The notes beneath the pieces were generated by a model. The model was given only the letters and a program-made list of their open reading frames with translations. It was not told the origin of the DNA and ran no database searches. From Nitrososphaerota archaeon (lineage in GTDB: Archaea > Thermoproteota > EX4484-205 > JAAOZP01), in the NCBI GenBank assembly GCA_011605725.1, contig JAAOZP010000009.1, positions 75,228 through 139,227 on the forward strand: a DNA stretch of 64,000 nt, in the 5' to 3' direction. Each line of letters opens with the position of its first letter. Positions within the stretch are counted from its first letter, which is position 1. Both the position numbers and the translations under genes were made by a program. Below, piece after piece: positions 60,316 through 64,000 of this stretch.

Positions 60316-60714
60316 CTAAAGCGGGCCTCTGTAATACTTTGTAGAAGGACAGCCTAAACACTTCTTCTCATAGTAGCGTAAACACCTGCCGCAATTTATT
60401 CCGCATGGAGCATCCTCCGCCGTTTTGGTCGCGACAATTTTCACCGGCAGATACTTTGGGACTGCTGGCGCCTCGCCTATTATGGCTTCTGAACGCCTAA
60501 TGCCGCCCGTCCGCGCCCTCACGGAGCACCTTTCTATTATAGCGTTCAGCGTGTCAGCGTCCTCCGCCACCATGATGGTCATCAGGTTGTAGGCGCCTGT
60601 CGTCATGGCTAGAAACACCATTCTCGGACACTTGGAGAACATGTTTACGAGTTCCCGTAGACGCTGGGGTGTTTCAACCTCCGCGTTAGCCAACAAGATT
60701 CCAAGGCAGGTCAT
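60316..60714 (-). pseudogene. RAM/AsnC-type ligand-binding domain with Cys tail, DNA-binding part missing
   Basis: Reliable coding begins near ATG 60714: LLANAEVETPQRLRELVNMF, then VFLAMTTGAYNLMTIMVAED resembles the Lrp/AsnC RAM domain. The C-terminus has CGINCGRCLRYYEKKCLGCP, a four- or five-cysteine cluster seen on some archaeal regulators. The expected N-terminal helix-turn-helix is absent; upstream sequence belongs to another fragment on the other strand. Either a truncated gene or a stand-alone RAM protein of 132 residues. Confidence 0.6.
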
Positions 60715-60934
60715 GCTCGTTAAGAAGATTAAACGCCTTATTGTTGTCGACGGTTGCCGCAACGAGTGTTCGAGAAAAATATTGGATGCTCTGGGGATCA
60801 GATACGATGAATATCTGAATCTGGAGAATGATCTTGGAATTGGAAAACTGGGGCCGTTCACCACTATGAATTATTCTAAAGAGGATGTTGAAAAGGTTTC
60901 TTTGGCCATAATGAAAAGGATACAGGAAACATGA
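60713..60934 (+). pseudogene. C-terminal half of a DGC-domain protein
   Basis: 73 residues from ATG 60713, reading KRLIVVDGCRNECSRKILDALG, the DGC motif with its cysteines, then LNLENDLGIGKLGPFTTMNYSKEDVEKVSLAIMKRI. The N-terminal half with the first Cys-Ser/Gly motif is missing; the ORF-track extension to 60605 is antisense of the RAM domain. Its ATG and that of the opposite gene share CATG, leaving no room for a promoter, so this looks like a rearrangement joint. Confidence 0.6.
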
Positions 60935-61052
60935 TGCTAAGCCATCTTTCCTCCTCATCATGTTGTTAACGGCATCTTTTACATCCTTGTAATACGATTG
61001 CGTTCGATAGCTATGCTTTTAAACTGTTGGTAACACTAATCTTATAGGTAAA

Positions 61053-61826
61053 ATGAGCAAGGGCAGGGTCCTAGTCAAAGGCCCAAGGGTGCAGAATATT
61101 GGCTACAGGCTCTTCCTATTAAACCTGGCGGGCGAATCGAACTTAACAGGCTTCCAGGCTAGGAACATCGGTACCGATTGCGTCGAAGTGTTGTACGAGG
61201 GTGGTGATCAGGAGATTAGGGAATTTGTGGAGAAGGTTAAAGAATCCTCGCCTAAGGAGGCTGAAGTTTCCAGCATCGAGTTTAAAGAATACGATGGCCC
61301 CGTAAAAAGGATAGAGGTATTTCGAAGCGAGTTCACGACAATGCAGCTTGGGAAGATCGTTGAAATAGGCTTAGAGATGATCGGTAAGCAAGATAATTCG
61401 CTCAGTAAGCAGGACTCGATGCTTGATAAACAGGATAAAATGCTTGAAAAGCAGGATAGGATGCTTGAAAAACAGGACTTGATGCTTGGTAAACAGGATG
61501 GAATGTTAGGAAAGCTAGATCAGATGCTGGAAAAGCAAGACTTGATGCTTGAGAAGCAAGACTTAATGATCGAGAAGCAAGACTTGATGCTTGAGAAACA
61601 GGATGCGGTGCTGCAGAGACAGGATCAGATGCTTGAGAAGCAGGATAAGATGCTTGAGAAACAAGATACGATGATCGAAAAAATAGATGGACTTGGAGCG
61701 AAAGTGGATAACTTGGGCGTGAAAATCGATGGTCTTAGAGAAGACTTGAAATCTATGCTTGATAGACGGTTAACAACGCTGGAGAGAGACGTGGCTCTAA
61801 TAAAGAATAGACTGGGGATCGCCTGA
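61053..61826 (+). CDS. Acylphosphatase domain fused to a long heptad-repeat coiled coil
   Basis: 257 residues. Residues 1-92 are an acylphosphatase fold: VKGPRVQNIGYRLFLLNLA carries the catalytic Arg (GxVQxxGYR) and LTGFQARNIGTDCVEVLYEGG the Asn, ending PVKRIEVF. Residues 110-215 contain about 15 seven-residue units of the type MLEKQDR/MLEKQDL, then IDGLGAKVDNLGVKIDGLREDL and a final LERDVALIKNRLG. Predicted cytoplasmic, oligomeric. TTTTAAAC about 32 bases before the ATG is the promoter. Whether the enzyme is active and what the coil tethers are unknown. Confidence 0.78.
   Translation: MSKGRVLVKGPRVQNIGYRLFLLNLAGESNLTGFQARNIGTDCVEVLYEGGDQEIREFVEKVKESSPKEAEVSSIEFKEYDGPVKRIEVFRSEFTTMQLGKIVEIGLEMIGKQDNSLSKQDSMLDKQDKMLEKQDRMLEKQDLMLGKQDGMLGKLDQMLEKQDLMLEKQDLMIEKQDLMLEKQDAVLQRQDQMLEKQDKMLEKQDTMIEKIDGLGAKVDNLGVKIDGLREDLKSMLDRRLTTLERDVALIKNRLGIA
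61380..61690 (+). repeat. 21-bp tandem repeats coding the (I/M)LEKQDxM heptads
   Basis: Units such as ATGCTTGAAAAGCAGGATAG recur every 21 bases with synonymous and conservative changes. Less homogeneous than the 42-bp array in the 36006 gene. Confidence 0.75.
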
Positions 61827-61950
61827 ATATAGGCTCACATATTATTCGTTTTTCCAGTGAAGCCCCACCCGTAGAAGCAAGATATGGTACAACGTAAAGC
61901 CAGCCATGACTATTAAGGTTAAAATACTTCTGTAAGCATTCCAGCTCGTA

Positions 61951-63819
61951 TTGAGCTCTCTGAAAGTAGGCTTAGAGTTTCACCAGCGCCTAGCGTTCCA
62001 CAAGCTTTTCTGCAGCTGCCCCTCCACTTCACTGGGAGAAGCCTCGGGTAAAGTGGTGAGGAGGCTTAGGGCCTCTCTTAGCGAGCTCGGTGAGCTAGAC
62101 CCCGCTGCGCTGGCTGAAGCATCTAGAAGCAGGGTCTTCACGTATCATGTTGACGATTCGTTCAACTGTCTCGTCGAGCTCGACGAGGAGCCTCCCCACC
62201 CTATTGACGATGAGGTTCTCGACGCCGCTCTCGAGATGGCCCTCTACTTCAACATGACTGTTGTCGACGAGGCTAGGGTGATGAGGAAGACTGTGATCGA
62301 CGGCAGCAATACTTCTGGCTTCCAGAGAACACTGTTGGTGGCGCTGGGGAACAATGATTCTGTTATCGAGACCAGCGAGGGGCCTGTGAGGCTTAAGAGC
62401 CTCTGCCTCGAAGAGGAGTCTGCCTTCATAGTTGAAAGCGGAAGGGAGGCTGCGGAGTACAGGCTTGACAGGCTTGGAATCCCGCTTGTCGAAATAGCCA
62501 CTGAACCCGATATTAAGAGTCCATCGCAGGCCCTGGAGGCTGCTGAAGAAGTGGGGCTAGCCTTAAGGATGACCGGTAAGGTTATGAGGGGCCTCGGCAC
62601 CATAAGGCAGGATATAAACATAAGTATTGAGGGCGGCGCCAGGCAGGAGATTAAAGGCGTTCAGAATCTTAAGCTGATCCCTGAGATAGTTGAGAGAGAA
62701 GCCTTGAGGCAGAGCAGCCTGATTAGGCTCAGAGACATTTTGAGGAAAAGGTGTTCCCAGCGCAGTTTCACCTATAATCCTGTCGACCTGACGGAGGTCT
62801 TCAGGGGAACCGCCTCTAAGATGATATCTAGAGCATTATCTAAGGGGGATGTTGTCTACGGTTTGAAGGCTCCTGGTTTCAGAGGCCTGCTGGGGATGGA
62901 GCTTCAACCCGGCAGGAGGTTCGGGACAGAGCTTGCTGACTACGCTAGAGTCTGGGGGGGCTTGCAAGGCATCATTCATACTGATGAGCTCCCAGGGTAC
63001 GGAATATCTGAAGCCGAGGTCAATAAGGTTTTCGAAGTGTTAGAAGCCTCTGGAGACGATGCTGCAGTCATAGTTGTGGGTGAACCTGCTAGGGTTGAGG
63101 CAGCGCTAAGAGCAGTCTACAGGAGGATGCTTCAAGCATTCGACGGCGTCCCTTCTGAGACCAGGAGGGCTCTTGAAGACGGTAATACTGACTACCTACG
63201 GCCACTCCCTGGCTCAGCGAGAATGTATCCTGAGACTGATATCCCTCCAATACCCATTACGGCCGAGAGGCTTGAGAAAATAAGGCGAGCGCTTCCGAAA
63301 AAGCCTCATGAGAAGGTTAGGGAGCTTGAGGAAATGGGTTTGAGCAGCCATATGGCTCAGCAACTAGTTAGGTCCCACTACCTCACGGTTTTCGAAAAAG
63401 TTTTGGAAAACACTAGCCTAACACCCTTGACGCTAGCCTCCTTCCTCCTGAATACTCTCCCCTATGTGAGGAGGGAGGGTGGAAGAGAATATGGTGACGA
63501 AGAGCTGATTCCGCTCTTAAGAACCTTTCCAAGCGATTTGCCTAGGGAAATGATACCGGATGCGCTGAAGCTTTTCGCCGACAAGGGCATGAGCCTGGGC
63601 GAGGTTTACGAGGAGCTTAGGCGTAGGAAAGTGGGGGAGGACGAGTTAAGGGCTGAAGCGAGGAAGCTTGTCGAAGAAAACATTTCCTACGTCAGGGAGA
63701 AGGGTATGGGCTCCGTTAAAATGCTGATGGGCAGAATGATGGAGAGATTCAGGGGGGTTGCGGAGGGCTCAACAATCTATAGGATCCTCATGGAGGAGGT
63801 TAAGAGGAGGCTGGAGTAA
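61951..63819 (+). CDS. gatE: Glutamyl-tRNA(Gln) amidotransferase subunit E
   Basis: Archaeal tRNA-dependent amidotransferase, activating Glu-tRNA(Gln) with ATP and adding ammonia from GatD. 622 residues: KVGLEFHQRLAFHKLFCSCPS, VMRKTVIDGSNTSGFQRTLLVALG, LVEIATEPDIKSPSQALEAAEEVG, GTIRQDINISIEGGARQEIKGVQNL, an AspRS-like insertion, then RMYPETDIPPIPI and the YqeY-like tail. TTG start about 28 bases after GTTAAAATAC (leaderless). Leads gatD. Confidence 0.95.
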   Translation: MSSLKVGLEFHQRLAFHKLFCSCPSTSLGEASGKVVRRLRASLSELGELDPAALAEASRSRVFTYHVDDSFNCLVELDEEPPHPIDDEVLDAALEMALYFNMTVVDEARVMRKTVIDGSNTSGFQRTLLVALGNNDSVIETSEGPVRLKSLCLEEESAFIVESGREAAEYRLDRLGIPLVEIATEPDIKSPSQALEAAEEVGLALRMTGKVMRGLGTIRQDINISIEGGARQEIKGVQNLKLIPEIVEREALRQSSLIRLRDILRKRCSQRSFTYNPVDLTEVFRGTASKMISRALSKGDVVYGLKAPGFRGLLGMELQPGRRFGTELADYARVWGGLQGIIHTDELPGYGISEAEVNKVFEVLEASGDDAAVIVVGEPARVEAALRAVYRRMLQAFDGVPSETRRALEDGNTDYLRPLPGSARMYPETDIPPIPITAERLEKIRRALPKKPHEKVRELEEMGLSSHMAQQLVRSHYLTVFEKVLENTSLTPLTLASFLLNTLPYVRREGGREYGDEELIPLLRTFPSDLPREMIPDALKLFADKGMSLGEVYEELRRRKVGEDELRAEARKLVEENISYVREKGMGSVKMLMGRMMERFRGVAEGSTIYRILMEEVKRRLE

Positions 63820-63821
63820 AA

Positions 63822-64000
63822 ATGCCTTACTCTGAAGAGGTTGAGAAAAAGCTTTCTGAGAAGGGTGTTAAGCCGGGTGACAGGATTATGCTTAAACGGG
63901 GCAAGCTTATCGTGGAGGGTATTCTCCTTCCCAGGGAGGAGGTGGACTTTGGAGACGGGAGTGTCCTCGTGATAAAGCTTGACAACGGTTACAACGTGGG
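63822..64000 (+). CDS. gatD: Glutamyl-tRNA(Gln) amidotransferase subunit D, N-terminal part
   Basis: Starts ATG two bases after the gatE stop and runs off the window. MPYSEEVEKKLSEKGVKPGD then LKRGKLIVEGILLPR and VLVIKLDNGYNVG match the N-terminal domain of GatD before its asparaginase-like domain, which lies outside. Confidence 0.9.
   Translation, partial: MPYSEEVEKKLSEKGVKPGDRIMLKRGKLIVEGILLPREEVDFGDGSVLVIKLDNGYNV

Noticed and set aside
60605-60712. N-terminal extension of the DGC-domain frame
   Set aside because: Antisense of the RAM domain with unlikely composition; conserved sequence starts after 60713.

Overview
The window is a gene-dense piece of archaeal chromosome. Eukaryote-type ribosomal proteins (L7Ae, S28e, L24e, S6e, S24e, S27ae, S3Ae, L15e, S26e, S30e), aIF2-gamma, aIF5B, RpoE/Spt4, fibrillarin/Nop5, KEOPS subunits and GatDE show this. 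S26e together with S30e, a methanogen-type seryl-tRNA synthetase and the aspartate-semialdehyde route to shikimate suggest a non-crenarchaeal member of the TACK/Thermoproteota side (for example a Bathyarchaeota-like lineage). The phylum is inference. Promoters have TATA boxes about 26 nt before many first start codons, so transcripts are often leaderless, while internal operon genes carry GGTGAT or GGAGG Shine-Dalgarno sites. TTG and GTG starts are common. No tRNA, rRNA or CRISPR array was found.

Layout. 1-10134: translation and transcription genes (GltX end, L7Ae-S28e-L24e-Adk-aIF5B, S6e, aIF2g-PIN-RpoE-Spt4-dephospho-CoA kinase, S24e-S27ae, Kae1-Bud32). 10214-13787 (minus): thrC-hom-aspartokinase-like. 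13844-15373: XTP pyrophosphatase, a broken gene and an orphan gene. 15490-22160: S15-RecJ-like-Pcc1, SerRS2, S3Ae, YchF-like GTPase, L15e. 22163-23728: citramalate synthase. 23811-33785: a ten-gene operon (lysC-asd-aroA'-aroB'-aroD-aroE-aroK-aroA-aroC-pheA) that takes aspartate through aspartate semialdehyde to prephenate and phenylpyruvate. It is headed by a candidate Phe/Tyr leader peptide with mutually exclusive RNA pairings over the lysC ribosome-binding site. 33866-37919: membrane regulator, KaiC-like ATPase, heptad-repeat nuclease-fold protein, VapBC. 38376-45388: giant surface protein and membrane partners. 45664-47222: DUF5678/retropepsin pair and a decayed toxin-antitoxin. 47238-55874: ThrRS, small and broken genes, archaetidylinositol-phosphate synthase, S26e, ProRS, RNase HII, fibrillarin-Nop5. 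56168-58730: accessory island with S30e, VapBC and a TnpB relic. 58687-64000: Elp3, fragments, an acylphosphatase-coiled-coil fusion, GatE and the start of GatD.

Most striking points: (1) the leader in front of the aspartate-to-aromatics operon; (2) two essential-type genes (L24e, RpoE) with no ATG/GTG/TTG start but with identical SD/stop geometry upstream; (3) two toxin-antitoxin islands, each flanked by a decayed direct duplication of the end of the adjacent housekeeping gene (elp3 5' end, thrS 3' end); (4) an aspartokinase-like protein in the threonine cluster that has lost its catalytic motifs; (5) a DUF5678/retropepsin gene pair arranged like a toxin-antitoxin module.
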